Part shown: piece after piece, positions 32,011 through 42,251 of the stretch
Layout: each line of letters begins with the position of its first letter
Numbering within the stretch: the stretch's first letter is position 1
From: Patulibacter brassicae
GTDB lineage: Bacteria > Actinomycetota > Thermoleophilia > Solirubrobacterales > Solirubrobacteraceae
Assembly (NCBI RefSeq): GCF_033949425.1
Contig: NZ_JAXAVX010000009.1
Span: 1 to 64,000 of the forward strand
Length of the DNA: 64,000 nt
Reading direction: 5' to 3'
The notes under the pieces: generated by a model
Told to the model about the DNA's origin: nothing
The model's input: only the letters and a program-made list of their open reading frames with translations
Databases searched by the model: none
Program-made: the position numbers and the translations under genes

Positions 32011-32784
32011 TCAGGGGATCCGCGTGCCCTCCAGCATCACGTCGGCGACGCGGTTGGGGTCGTCCCACAGCGGGACGTGCCCGCAGCCCGGCAGCGGCAC
32101 GAGCCGGGCGAACGGCAGGCGCTCGATGACCCGGCGACCCTGGCGGGGGAGCAGGAGCGCGTCGCGCTGGCCCCACGCCACCGTGAGCGGCGCCGCGCTG
32201 GCCCCGCCGGCGATCTCCGCGCCGAACGTCGCGCGCATGACCGGGACCGTGCCGGGGCTCTGCGCGACGCTGCGGGCGAGGCCGGCGAGATCCTCGGCGG
32301 GGACGTCCCACGGCTTGGCGAACATCTGGGCCCCGAGCGCGGCCCGCAGGGGCTTGGGGCTCGCGAGGAAGTCGGCCTGGCCCCCGAGCGCGCGGCACGC
32401 GGCGTGGGTCGCGCGCATGGAGGCCTTGGCGAACGCGGCCTCCGCGCGCGACGCGAACCCGATCGGATTGATCGCCACCGCCGCCGACACCGCCTGCGAG
32501 AGCGCGAGCTCCACCGCGATCCCCCCGCCCACCGCGATGCCCGCGACCGCCGGGCGCTCGATCCCGAGCTCCTCGATCGTCTGCCGCACGGCCTCGGCGA
32601 GCCGCGGCAGGGTCGGGGATCCGGGCAGCGGCCGGCTGTCCCCGAACCCGGGCAGGTCGACGGCGATCACCGTGCGCTCGGCGCTCAGGCGCGGCAGGAC
32701 CGGGCGCCAGACCTGCCGATGTCCGCCGAGGAAGTGCAGCAGGACGAGCGGCGGGCCGGAGCCGACCTGGTCGTGTGCCAGCAT
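32011..32784 (-). CDS. alpha/beta-hydrolase fold protein lacking the nucleophile serine
   Basis: A 257-residue alpha/beta-hydrolase fold protein with the oxyanion region LLHFLGG, a DLPGFGDS strand-loop, Asp208 in WGQRDAL and His236 in GCGHVPLW. At the nucleophile elbow, where GxSxG is expected, it reads GIAVGG, so the serine is replaced by Ala84. The rest of the fold looks intact. It may be a pseudo-enzyme, a binding protein, or an enzyme using another chemistry. The ATG is 6 nt downstream (minus strand) of TAGGGT, a leaderless-type promoter. It is transcribed divergently from rpsL. Confidence 0.85.
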   Translation of the reverse strand: MLAHDQVGSGPPLVLLHFLGGHRQVWRPVLPRLSAERTVIAVDLPGFGDSRPLPGSPTLPRLAEAVRQTIEELGIERPAVAGIAVGGGIAVELALSQAVSAAVAINPIGFASRAEAAFAKASMRATHAACRALGGQADFLASPKPLRAALGAQMFAKPWDVPAEDLAGLARSVAQSPGTVPVMRATFGAEIAGGASAAPLTVAWGQRDALLLPRQGRRVIERLPFARLVPLPGCGHVPLWDDPNRVADVMLEGTRIP

Positions 32785-32790
32785 GTGGCG

Positions 32791-32796
32791 ACCCTA
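32791..32796 (-). promoter_or_regulatory. TAGGGT -10 element for the hydrolase gene
   Basis: Read on the minus strand, TAGGGT ends 6 nt before the ATG at 32784, matching the leaderless pattern used elsewhere in the window. Confidence 0.45.
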
Positions 32797-32933
32797 CCTC
32801 CTGGCCTCCGTCGCCCGCGCGGGACGGCACGTACCGCGTCGAACCCCCTGCAAATCCTCACCGGCCGGGAGCGCCACCGAGGAGGGGCCTTCGCGCCCGC
32901 GACGGCGGAGCGCGCCCCCACGGCGATCGCTGC

Positions 32934-32939
32934 TAGCAT
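32934..32939 (+). promoter_or_regulatory. TAGCAT -10 element for rpsL-rpsG
   Basis: TAGCAT ends 10 nt before the rpsL ATG. This gives a very short or absent leader and would start the str transcript divergently from the hydrolase gene. Confidence 0.45.
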
Positions 32940-32949
32940 CGCCCGTCGC

Positions 32950-33348
32950 ATGCCCACGACCAGCCAGCTCGTCCGCAAGGGCCGTAAGGCCAAGGCGAAG
33001 AAGCTCTCCACCCCGGGTCTCAAGTCCGGGAAGGGGCGCAAGAAGAAGGTCGCCGCGCCCCAGCGTCGCGGCGTCTGCACCCGCGTCTACACCACGACGC
33101 CGAAGAAGCCGAACTCGGCGCTGCGCAAGGTCGCACGCGTCCGGATCAGCTCCGGCATCGAGGTCACGGCCTACATCCCGGGCGAGGGGCACAACCTCCA
33201 GGAGCACTCCGTCGTGCTGGTCCGTGGTGGCCGCGTGAAGGACCTCCCGGGCGTGCGCTACAAGGTCGTCCGCGGCTCCCACGACGCCGCCGGCGTCAGC
33301 GACCGCAAGCAGGCCCGCTCGCGGTACGGCGTCAAGAAGGGGAAGTAA
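32950..33348 (+). CDS. rpsL: 30S ribosomal protein S12
   Basis: Decoding-centre protein and classical streptomycin-resistance locus. The 132 residues include the invariant TTPKKPNSALRK and VRGGRVKDLPGVRY loops, with both lysines associated with streptomycin sensitivity present. An extra basic stretch of about 10-15 residues (TPGLKSGKGRKKKVAAPQ) near residues 21-38 lengthens it relative to the 124-residue E. coli protein; such insertions are known in other lineages. The ATG at 32950 gives the family N-terminus; the longer upstream frame is spurious. rpsG begins 6 nt later. Confidence 0.96.
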   Translation: MPTTSQLVRKGRKAKAKKLSTPGLKSGKGRKKKVAAPQRRGVCTRVYTTTPKKPNSALRKVARVRISSGIEVTAYIPGEGHNLQEHSVVLVRGGRVKDLPGVRYKVVRGSHDAAGVSDRKQARSRYGVKKGK

Positions 33349-33354
33349 ACGCTC

Positions 33355-33825
33355 ATGGCCCGCCGCGCCTCCGCGCAGACCCGCACGCTCGAGCCGGACG
33401 CCGTCCACCGCTCGCGTCTGGTCCACCAGCTCATCAACAAGATCCTCCTCGACGGCAAGAAGTCGACGGCCGAGGGGATCGTCTACGACGCGCTCGCGAT
33501 CCTCGCCGAGAAGACCGGCGGCGAGGCCGTCGAGCAGCTCGAGCTCTCGATCAAGGCGCTCACGCCGCAGCTCGAGGTCCGCTCCCGCCGCGTCGGCGGC
33601 GCCACCTACCAGGTGCCCGTCGAGGTCCCGGCCGGCCGCGCCCGCACGCTCGCGCTGCGCTGGCTCGTCGAGGCGTCGCGCAACCGTCGCGAGCGCTCGA
33701 TGGCCTCCCGCCTGGCCAACGAGCTCCTCGACGCCCAGAAGCAGCAGGGTGGCGCGTACAAGAAGAAGGACGACATCTTCCGCATGGCGCAGGCCAACAA
33801 GGCCTACGCCCACTACCGCTGGTAG
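33355..33825 (+). CDS. rpsG: 30S ribosomal protein S7
   Basis: Initiator of 3' domain assembly of 16S rRNA, lining the E/P-site mRNA exit. The 156 residues have normal length, with GGATYQVPVEVPAGRA and the C-terminal MAQANKAYAHYRW. ATG start 6 nt after rpsL. A strong terminator follows, and fusA is 2 kb away, so the usual rpsL-rpsG-fusA-tuf operon is split here. Confidence 0.97.
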   Translation: MARRASAQTRTLEPDAVHRSRLVHQLINKILLDGKKSTAEGIVYDALAILAEKTGGEAVEQLELSIKALTPQLEVRSRRVGGATYQVPVEVPAGRARTLALRWLVEASRNRRERSMASRLANELLDAQKQQGGAYKKKDDIFRMAQANKAYAHYRW

Positions 33826-33871
33826 TCGCCGGCGGCCGGGACCGGCCGCCCCGGACCTGCGGCGACGTTCG

Positions 33872-33893
33872 ACGGCCACCTCCGGGTGGCCGT
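33872..33893 (+). terminator. terminator after rpsG with TCCG tetraloop
   Basis: Stem ACGGCCACC / GGTGGCCGT with loop TCCG, so the RNA would have the very stable cUCCGg (UNCG-type) loop. TCTGCGTCCTGG follows. The hairpin lies between the convergent rpsG and minus-strand monooxygenase genes and may serve both. Confidence 0.65.
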
Positions 33894-33935
33894 TCTGCGT
33901 CCTGGCCGCCGCGGCGCCGAGACCCGGCGCGCGGC

Positions 33936-35102
33936 TCAGAGGCCGAGCCGCCGCGCCTGGCGCTCGAACGCCCGGCGGCTCGCGACCGCGCGCAGCTGCG
34001 CGACCATCGCGACGCTCGGCGCGAGGGCGTTGCCCGCATGGAACGCCGCGTTCACCGGGCGAGGCGCGTGCAGCGCGGTCCCGATGAGCCGGGCGTTGCG
34101 CACGACCCCGGCGACGTGCCGCCGCCGGGCCGCGGCGAAGCGGGCCGCGGCGGCGGCCGCGTCGGGCTCGCGCGCGAGCAGCAGGCCGAGCAGGACGCCG
34201 TCCTCGATCGCCTGGCAGCCGCCCTGGGCCAGATGGGGCCGCATCGGGTGCGCCGCGTCGCCGATCGCCACGACCGGGCCGCGGGACCAGCGCCGCAGCG
34301 ATCGCCGGTCGCGGACCGGGTGGCGCAGGAGCTCGGCGGCGGGCGTGGCGGCGGCGAGCGCGGCCATCGGCGCCGGCCAGTCGGCCAGGACGCGCCGGAC
34401 GTGCGCGCCGTCGTCGGCCGGTGCCGGGGCGTCCTCGGGCAGCCGCTCCGTGAGGAACCAGTACGTCTCCGCGTCCGGGAGGGCGAGGAACCCGGCCTCC
34501 ATCGACGGCCCCCAGAACTGGGTGGCCGGCTCGTCGACGCGCAGGCGCGCGATGCCCCGCCAGCCGACGTAGCCCGCGTAGCGCGCGGCGGGCACGGGCG
34601 CGATGCCCGAGATCGTGGTCGACCCGCTGCCGTCGGCGATCACGACGGCCCGCGCGGCGAGCTCCTCGCCGTCGGCGAGGCGCACGGCGGCACCGCCGGC
34701 GCGGCGCGCGACGGCCTCCACCGTCGCGCCGTGCCGCGTCGCGACGGCGCCGTCGGGCCCGGCGATCGCGGCGACGAGATCGGCGCGGCGGATGCCGAGG
34801 GCCTGCTCGCCGAGCGCGCGGTCCACCCGTGCTGCGCCGGGGCGCATGAGCCAGCGGCCGTCCTCGCGCCGCGTCCCGCCGGTGGGGGAGGGCCGGCCCG
34901 CCGCGCGGACGGCGTCGCCCCGACCGATCCGGTCGAGCGCCGCGAGCGCGTTCGGCCAGAGCGAGATGGCCGAGCCCGATCCGGGCTCCCGGCGGCGCTC
35001 GAGCACGACGGCGTCGGCCCCGGCGGCGCGGAGCGCCGCGGCGGCGGCCGCGCCCGCGATCCCCGCGCCGACGACGACGATCGGGTCCCGGGACCCGGTC
35101 AC
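33936..35102 (-). CDS. FAD-dependent monooxygenase (PHBH-type)
   Basis: A 388-residue flavoprotein of the group A aromatic hydroxylase fold. It has an N-terminal Rossmann motif VVVGAGIAGAA, a central ADGSGS standing for the DG motif, and GDAAHPMRPHLAQGG for the GD motif that contacts the FAD ribityl. It would hydroxylate a small (often aromatic or isoprenoid) substrate with NAD(P)H and O2; the substrate is not deducible. GTG start overlapping by 4 nt the stop of a small membrane protein gene (GTGA), so the two are co-expressed. The pair is inserted within the str region on the opposite strand. Confidence 0.85.
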   Translation of the reverse strand: MTGSRDPIVVVGAGIAGAAAAAALRAAGADAVVLERRREPGSGSAISLWPNALAALDRIGRGDAVRAAGRPSPTGGTRREDGRWLMRPGAARVDRALGEQALGIRRADLVAAIAGPDGAVATRHGATVEAVARRAGGAAVRLADGEELAARAVVIADGSGSTTISGIAPVPAARYAGYVGWRGIARLRVDEPATQFWGPSMEAGFLALPDAETYWFLTERLPEDAPAPADDGAHVRRVLADWPAPMAALAAATPAAELLRHPVRDRRSLRRWSRGPVVAIGDAAHPMRPHLAQGGCQAIEDGVLLGLLLAREPDAAAAAARFAAARRRHVAGVVRNARLIGTALHAPRPVNAAFHAGNALAPSVAMVAQLRAVASRRAFERQARRLGL

Positions 35103-35680
35103 GCGCCCGCCCTCGTCCCGCGCGCCGGCGCGGCCGCGGACCGCCCGCGTCGGCCGCGCGCGAGGATGAGGAGCAGGCCGCCGGCGAGCAGCAGCGCGAC
35201 CGCCCCGCCCGTCTCGGCGTACCAGCCGGCACCGGCCCCGGCGACCGCGCTCGACTCGCCCGCCGTGCTGCCGATCCCGATCGTGACGACCTCGTCGAGC
35301 CGTCCCGCGTCGCGGCTCAGGGCGACGGCGAGCACGACGACGCCGGCCAGCAGCCAGCCGGCGGCGACCGCACGCACGTCGCGCCCGCGCCAGGCGCGCG
35401 GCGCGAGCACCAGCGCGGCGAGGCCGGCGGCCGGCAAGAGCGGTCCGCTGCGCTGCCAGCCGCTGACCGCGTCGTCGAACCCGTCGACCCCCGGCGGGAG
35501 CGCGTAGGAGACGACGGGGAGGGCCGTGGCGGCCAGGAGCGCGAGCGCGCCGAGCACGCCCAGGAGCGCCAGCGCGATGCCGCTCCGGGACCCCGATCCG
35601 GGGCCGCGCGAACGACCCTCGGCGCCCCGGGAACCTCTGCTATAGTCCTCCGCCGCTGCCCGTCCGGTGCTGCCGCTCAT
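35099..35680 (-). CDS. small integral membrane protein, unknown function
   Basis: A 193-residue protein I do not recognise. It has a Ser/Gly/Arg-rich cytosolic N-terminus of about 35 residues and four hydrophobic segments near residues 35-62, 80-97, 103-122 and 158-176. The third and fourth are separated by a Gly/Ala/Ser-rich loop, and it ends in an Arg/Ala-rich tail. It is translationally coupled to the FAD monooxygenase downstream, which suggests a membrane partner for it. The start at 35680 is uncertain: the first 15 codons overlap the putative fusA promoter, and a later start is possible. Confidence 0.6.
   Translation of the reverse strand: MSGSTGRAAAEDYSRGSRGAEGRSRGPGSGSRSGIALALLGVLGALALLAATALPVVSYALPPGVDGFDDAVSGWQRSGPLLPAAGLAALVLAPRAWRGRDVRAVAAGWLLAGVVVLAVALSRDAGRLDEVVTIGIGSTAGESSAVAGAGAGWYAETGGAVALLLAGGLLLILARGRRGRSAAAPARGTRAGA
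35641..35646 (+). promoter_or_regulatory. TATAGT -10 element, probable fusA promoter
   Basis: TATAGT is the best -10 match in the window. It lies about 185 nt upstream of fusA, inside the 5' coding part of the divergent membrane protein gene. The long leader (35647-35830) shows no clear riboswitch or hairpin. No -35 is evident. Confidence 0.45.
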
Positions 35681-35830
35681 GCGCGCCCCCCGGCGGGAAG
35701 CTCCTCGCGCTTCGTCGCGCCCCCGATGGGGACGAGCGGGAGGTGAGCAGGTCGCTCGCCTCGTGCTGTCCGCGCCCGGGGGAGTCGGTCCTTGCCTTCC
35801 CAAGTCGTCTGCGTACCTCGAAAGCTCTTC

Positions 35831-37924
<2,094 letters not shown>

Positions 37925-37953
37925 CCGGAACGCACGAAGCGCCGGGGCTGGGC

Positions 37954-37959
37954 TACCTT
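37954..37959 (+). promoter_or_regulatory. possible tuf promoter -10 (TACCTT)
   Basis: TACCTT lies in the 114-nt fusA-tuf gap, about 80 nt before the tuf start. A tuf-specific promoter here would allow the high EF-Tu to EF-G ratio seen in other bacteria. Confidence 0.35.
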
Positions 37960-38038
37960 TCGCGGGTTCGCCCACTCCCGGAGCTGAACACCCCCCAGCA
38001 CCGACCTTTCACAAGACGCAGAGACTCAGGAGCGAGCA

Positions 38039-39223
38039 GTGGCCAAGGAGAAGTTCGAGCGCGGCAAGCCCCACGTCAACGTGGGCACCATCGGTCACAT
38101 CGACCATGGCAAGACGACGCTGACGGCGGCGATCACCACCGTGCTGGCCAAGGCCGGCGGCGGTGAGGCCCGGTCGTTCGCGGAGATCGACAACGCTCCG
38201 GAGGAGAAGGAGCGCGGCATCACGATCTCCACCTCGCACGTCGAGTACGAGACCGAGAACCGGCACTACGCGCACGTCGACTGCCCGGGGCACGCCGACT
38301 ACGTGAAGAACATGATCACGGGCGCCGCGCAGATGGACGGCGCGATCCTGGTCGTGTCGGCCGCCGACGGCCCGATGCCGCAGACGCGCGAGCACATCCT
38401 GCTCGCCAAGCAGGTCGGCGTCCCGTACATCGTCGTCTTCCTGAACAAGGCGGACATGGTCGACGACGAGGAGCTCCTCGAGCTCGTCGAGGTCGAGGTC
38501 CGCGACCTGCTGTCCGAGTACGACTTCCCGGGCGACGACATCCCGTTCGTCGTCGGGTCGGCGCTGAAGGCGCTCGAGGGCGACGCGGAGTACGAGGCGA
38601 AGATCCTCGAGCTCGCCGAGCAGCTCGACACCTACATCCCGGAGCCGGTCCGCGCGCTGGACAAGCCGTTCCTCATGCCGGTCGAGGACGTCTTCTCGAT
38701 CACGGGTCGCGGCACCGTCGCGACGGGCCGCGTCGAGCAGGGCGTCATCAACGTCGGCGACGAGGTCGAGATCGTCGGCATCCGCGAGCCCTCGAAGACG
38801 GTCGTCACGGGCGTCGAGATGTTCCGCAAGCTGCTCGACCGCGGTGAGGCCGGCGACAACATCGGCGCCCTCCTCCGCGGCACGAAGCGCGAGGACATCG
38901 AGCGCGGCCAGGTCCTGTGCAAGCCGGGGTCGATCACCCCGCACACGAAGTTCAAGGCCGAGGTCTACGTCCTGAAGAAGGAGGAGGGTGGCCGTCACAC
39001 GCCGTTCTTCTCCGGGTACCGCCCGCAGTTCTACTTCCGCACCACGGACGTGACGGGCGTGGCCAACCTGCCCGAGGGCACGGAGATGGTCATGCCGGGC
39101 GACAACGTCCAGATGGAGATCGAGCTCATCCAGCCGATCGCCATGGACCAGGGCCTGCGCTTCGCCATCCGCGAGGGTGGCCGCACGGTCGGCTCCGGCG
39201 TCGTCGCGGAGATCATCGAGTAG
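38039..39223 (+). CDS. tuf: elongation factor Tu
   Basis: Delivers aminoacyl-tRNA to the ribosome. The 394-residue protein has G1 GHIDHGKTTLT, RGITIS, DCPGHADY and NKADM, with standard domains 2 and 3. Start codon GTG with CAGGAG upstream. It is the only tuf copy in the window. The stop is followed by a 287-nt structured gap before the S10 operon. Confidence 0.98.
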   Translation: MAKEKFERGKPHVNVGTIGHIDHGKTTLTAAITTVLAKAGGGEARSFAEIDNAPEEKERGITISTSHVEYETENRHYAHVDCPGHADYVKNMITGAAQMDGAILVVSAADGPMPQTREHILLAKQVGVPYIVVFLNKADMVDDEELLELVEVEVRDLLSEYDFPGDDIPFVVGSALKALEGDAEYEAKILELAEQLDTYIPEPVRALDKPFLMPVEDVFSITGRGTVATGRVEQGVINVGDEVEIVGIREPSKTVVTGVEMFRKLLDRGEAGDNIGALLRGTKREDIERGQVLCKPGSITPHTKFKAEVYVLKKEEGGRHTPFFSGYRPQFYFRTTDVTGVANLPEGTEMVMPGDNVQMEIELIQPIAMDQGLRFAIREGGRTVGSGVVAEIIE

Positions 39224-39254
39224 CACCCCGAAGCATCACCTGAGAATCCGGGCC

Positions 39255-39332
39255 CGCCCGCCCGTCCCCGCCCGCCGACCGCGCCGTCCCCTCGGGGATC
39301 CGGCCGCGCCGGTCGGCGCGGGGGCGGGCGGG
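39255..39332 (+). promoter_or_regulatory. large imperfect hairpin between tuf and rpsJ
   Basis: The right arm at 39311-39332 (GGTCGGCGCGG and GGGCGGGCGGG) pairs with 39258-39280, with one G-U pair and a small bulge. A nested hairpin TCCCC-TC-GGGGA lies at 39287-39298. It could be the tuf terminator, an S10 leader regulated by L4, or both. No clear promoter for rpsJ was found in the remaining 39333-39510. Confidence 0.45.
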
Positions 39333-39510
39333 TGCCCGGCCCTCGGTCCCGGTCCGGGTCGCCGCGTGCGGCCCGTCGGGACGCCCCCGCTGGTCCGGAC
39401 CCGTCGCGCCTCACGCCTCGGGCCGGTGCGAACCGGCGAACCGGCGCGCAGAGCACCAGCACAGAGTTTCTGCCAGACAGCAGACGGAACCGGAAGTACG
39501 AGAGCCCCCG

Positions 39511-39837
39511 ATGGCCGCAGCCACACAGAACAAGATCCGCATCCGGCTCAAGGCCTACGACACGTCGGCCATCGAGTCGGCGGCGAAGGAGATCGTCGAG
39601 ACGGCGCAGCGCACCGGCGCCACCGTCTCCGGTCCCGTGCCCCTGCCGACGGAGAAGAACGTCTACTGCGTGATCCGCTCGCCGTTCAAGGACAAGGACT
39701 CGCGCGAGCACTTCGAGATCCGCACCCACAAGCGGCTGATCGACATCCATCAGCCGACGCCGAAGACCGTCGACTCGCTCCAGCGGCTCGACCACCTCCC
39801 GGCGGGCGTCGACATCGAGATCCGGCTGGCGGGCTGA
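39511..39837 (+). CDS. rpsJ: 30S ribosomal protein S10
   Basis: 3' domain protein of the small subunit that also pairs with NusB in antitermination. The 108 residues contain KIRIRLKAYD, SGPVPLPTEK and the tip loop FEIRTHKRLIDI. ATG start. First gene of the S10 operon; rplC follows after 3 nt. Confidence 0.97.
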   Translation: MAAATQNKIRIRLKAYDTSAIESAAKEIVETAQRTGATVSGPVPLPTEKNVYCVIRSPFKDKDSREHFEIRTHKRLIDIHQPTPKTVDSLQRLDHLPAGVDIEIRLAG

Positions 39838-39840
39838 CCC

Positions 39841-40458
39841 ATGGCCGCGATCCTCGCCAAGAAGCTCGGCATGACCCAGCTGTTCCTGGAGGACGGCCGC
39901 GTCGAGCGCGTCACCGTGCTGGAGGCCGGCCCGTGCCCGGTCACGGCCAAGCGCACCGCCGACCGCGACGGCTACGACGCCGTCCAGCTCGCGTTCGGTG
40001 CCACGAAGGAGAAGCACCTCTCCAAGCCGGAGCTCGGTCACCTGAAGAAGGCCGGCGTCGGGCCCCACCGCCACCTCGTGGAGTTCCGCGACGTGGCCGT
40101 CGAGGCCGAGGTCGGCCAGTCGGTCACCGTCGAGGCGTTCGAGGCCGGCCAGAAGGTCAAGGTCGCCGGCACCTCGAAGGGCAAGGGCTTCCAGGGCACC
40201 GTCAAGCGCCACGGCTTCGGCCGCGGTCCGGTGACCCACGGCTCGCACAACACCCGCGCCCCGGGCTCGATCGGCGCCGCCGCCTACCCGGCGCGCGTCT
40301 TCAAGGGCCTGCGCGGCCCCGGCCGCATGGGCGGCGAGCGCGTGACCCAGCCCGGGCTGGAGATCGTGCGCATCGACGCCGACGAGAACCTGCTGATCCT
40401 GCGCGGCTCGGTCCCGGGACCGCGCAACGGCCTCGTGGAGGTCCGCACCGATGCCTGA
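39841..40458 (+). CDS. rplC: 50S ribosomal protein L3
   Basis: Early assembly protein whose long loop reaches the peptidyl-transferase centre. The 205 residues begin AAILAKKLGMTQLF and carry the loop with HGSHNTRAPGSIGA and GRMGGERVT. The coding sequence overlaps rplD by 8 nt, so the two are translationally linked. Confidence 0.97.
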   Translation: MAAILAKKLGMTQLFLEDGRVERVTVLEAGPCPVTAKRTADRDGYDAVQLAFGATKEKHLSKPELGHLKKAGVGPHRHLVEFRDVAVEAEVGQSVTVEAFEAGQKVKVAGTSKGKGFQGTVKRHGFGRGPVTHGSHNTRAPGSIGAAAYPARVFKGLRGPGRMGGERVTQPGLEIVRIDADENLLILRGSVPGPRNGLVEVRTDA

Positions 40459-41092
40459 GGCACCGATCCTCGGCGGCGGGACCATCTCGCTGGACGACGC
40501 CGTCTTCGGCGCGTCGTTCAACGGCCCGCTCGTCCACCAGAACGTCCGTCACGAGCTGAACGCTCGCCGGCAGGGCACCGCCAAGGCGAAGACGCGCGGC
40601 GAGGTCTCCGGCGGCGGCGCGAAGCCGTGGCGCCAGAAGGGCACCGGCCGCGCCCGCGCCGGCTCGTCCCGGTCCCCGATCTGGACCGGCGGCGGCACGA
40701 TCTTCGGCCCGTCCCCGCGCAGCTACACCTTCAAGGTGAACCGCAAGGAGAAGCGCGCCGCGCTGCGCAGCGCGCTGTCGCTGCACGGCCTGCGCGGCTC
40801 CGTCGCGGGCGTCGACGCCACCGGCTTCTCGGAGCCGTCGACGAAGTCCGCCGCGGCCCTGCTGCAGACCTGGACGACCGCGTCCGGGACGACGCTGCTC
40901 GTCCTCGCCGAGAGCGAGGCGCAGGTCGCGCTGTCCTTCCGGAACCTCGAGAAGGTCACCGTGCTGCCGGCCGAGGCGGTCGGCGTGGCCGACCTCATCG
41001 GCGCCGGTCGCCTGCTCGTCTCGGCCGCGGCCGTCGACGAGCTCGTGGCCCGCGTCAACGGGACCACCTCCACCACGTCCGCGGAGGCCTGA
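40451..41092 (+). CDS. rplD: 50S ribosomal protein L4
   Basis: Lines the peptide exit tunnel and in gamma-proteobacteria represses the S10 operon. The 213 residues include the tunnel loop KPWRQKGTGRARAGSSRSP at about residues 58-76. ATG start inside the rplC end. No unusual additions. Confidence 0.96.
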   Translation: MPEAPILGGGTISLDDAVFGASFNGPLVHQNVRHELNARRQGTAKAKTRGEVSGGGAKPWRQKGTGRARAGSSRSPIWTGGGTIFGPSPRSYTFKVNRKEKRAALRSALSLHGLRGSVAGVDATGFSEPSTKSAAALLQTWTTASGTTLLVLAESEAQVALSFRNLEKVTVLPAEAVGVADLIGAGRLLVSAAAVDELVARVNGTTSTTSAEA

Positions 41093-41094
41093 TC

Positions 41095-41397
41095 ATGGAT
41101 CCGACGCAGGTCATCATCCGCCCGGTCGTCTCCGAGAAGAGCTACGTCCTCTCGACGGTCGGCAAGTACACGTTCCGGGTGCACCCGGACGCGCACAAGA
41201 CGCAGATCCGCCAGGCGGTGGAGTCGCTCTTCGACGTCCACGTCGAGGAGGTCCGCACGTCGAGCGTGAAGAGCAAGCCGAAGCGGCGCGGCACCACCAG
41301 TGGCCGCACCCGCGCCTGGAAGAAGGCCATCGTGCAGGTGCGCGAGGGCGAGGAGATCCCGATCTTCCAGTCGCTCGACGCGAGCCCGCAGGAGTAA
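41095..41397 (+). CDS. rplW: 50S ribosomal protein L23
   Basis: Sits at the tunnel exit and docks trigger factor and SRP. A 100-residue protein starting at the ATG at 41095 (MDPTQVIIRPVVSEKSY); the longer open frame upstream is a shadow of rplD. The core KYTFRVHPDAHKTQIRQAV is typical. Gaps of 2 nt separate it from both neighbours. Confidence 0.96.
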   Translation: MDPTQVIIRPVVSEKSYVLSTVGKYTFRVHPDAHKTQIRQAVESLFDVHVEEVRTSSVKSKPKRRGTTSGRTRAWKKAIVQVREGEEIPIFQSLDASPQE

Positions 41398-41399
41398 CC

Positions 41400-42245
41400 A
41401 TGGGTATCCGCAAGCCGAAGCCCACCACCCCCGCCCAGCGGTTCGCGACCTACGCGGACTTCGCCGAGATCACGAAGACCGAGCCGGAGCGCTCGCTCGT
41501 CGAGGGCCTCACGAAGTCCGGTGGCCGCAACAGCTACGGGCGCAAGACGTCCCGCCATCGCGGCGGCGGCGCGAAGCGCCTGTACCGCCGGATCGACTTC
41601 AAGCGCGACAAGGACGGCGTGCCCGCGAAGGTCGCCGCCATCGAGTACGACCCCAACCGGACGTCGTACATCGCGCTGCTGCACTACGCCGACGGCGAGA
41701 AGCGCTACATCATCGCTCCCCGCAACCTGCAGGTCGGCACGACCGTGCAGAGCGGCAGCGACGCCGACATCAAGGTCGGCAACGCGCTGCAGCTGAAGGA
41801 CATCCCGGCCGGCACGGTCGTGCACAACGTCGAGCTGCAGCCCGGCAAGGGGGGCCAGCTCGGCCGGTCCGCCGGGTCGTCGATCCAGCTGATGGCCAAG
41901 GACCAGGGCATGGCGACGCTGCGCCTGCCGTCCGGCGAGATGCGCCTCGTTCGCGAGTCGTGCCGCGCCACCATCGGCAGCGTCGGCAACGCCGACCACC
42001 AGAACGTGAAGATCGGCAACGCCGGCCGCAAGCGTCACATGGGCGTCCGCCCGCAGACGCGCGGCACGGCGATGAACCCGGTCGACCACCCGCACGGCGG
42101 CGGCGAGGGCTCCACCACGCCGGGCCGCCATCCGGTCACCCCGTGGGGCAAGCCCACGCTGGGGTACCGCACCCGCAAGAAGAACAAGCCGTCCGACCGC
42201 TACATCGTGCGCGGTCGCCGCCGCGGCAAGGGCAAGAGGAAGTAG
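41400..42245 (+). CDS. rplB: 50S ribosomal protein L2
   Basis: Core large-subunit protein next to the peptidyl-transferase centre. The 281 residues include the nearly invariant NPVDHPHGGGEG motif near residue 225 and a basic C-terminus RGRRRGKGKRK. ATG start. Confidence 0.97.
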   Translation: MGIRKPKPTTPAQRFATYADFAEITKTEPERSLVEGLTKSGGRNSYGRKTSRHRGGGAKRLYRRIDFKRDKDGVPAKVAAIEYDPNRTSYIALLHYADGEKRYIIAPRNLQVGTTVQSGSDADIKVGNALQLKDIPAGTVVHNVELQPGKGGQLGRSAGSSIQLMAKDQGMATLRLPSGEMRLVRESCRATIGSVGNADHQNVKIGNAGRKRHMGVRPQTRGTAMNPVDHPHGGGEGSTTPGRHPVTPWGKPTLGYRTRKKNKPSDRYIVRGRRRGKGKRK

Positions 42246-42251
42246 GCCCCA

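Noticed and set aside
41521..41796. Additional small open frames inside rplB and other ribosomal genes
   Set aside because: Out-of-frame shadows with Arg/Ser/Ala-biased products and no start signals.
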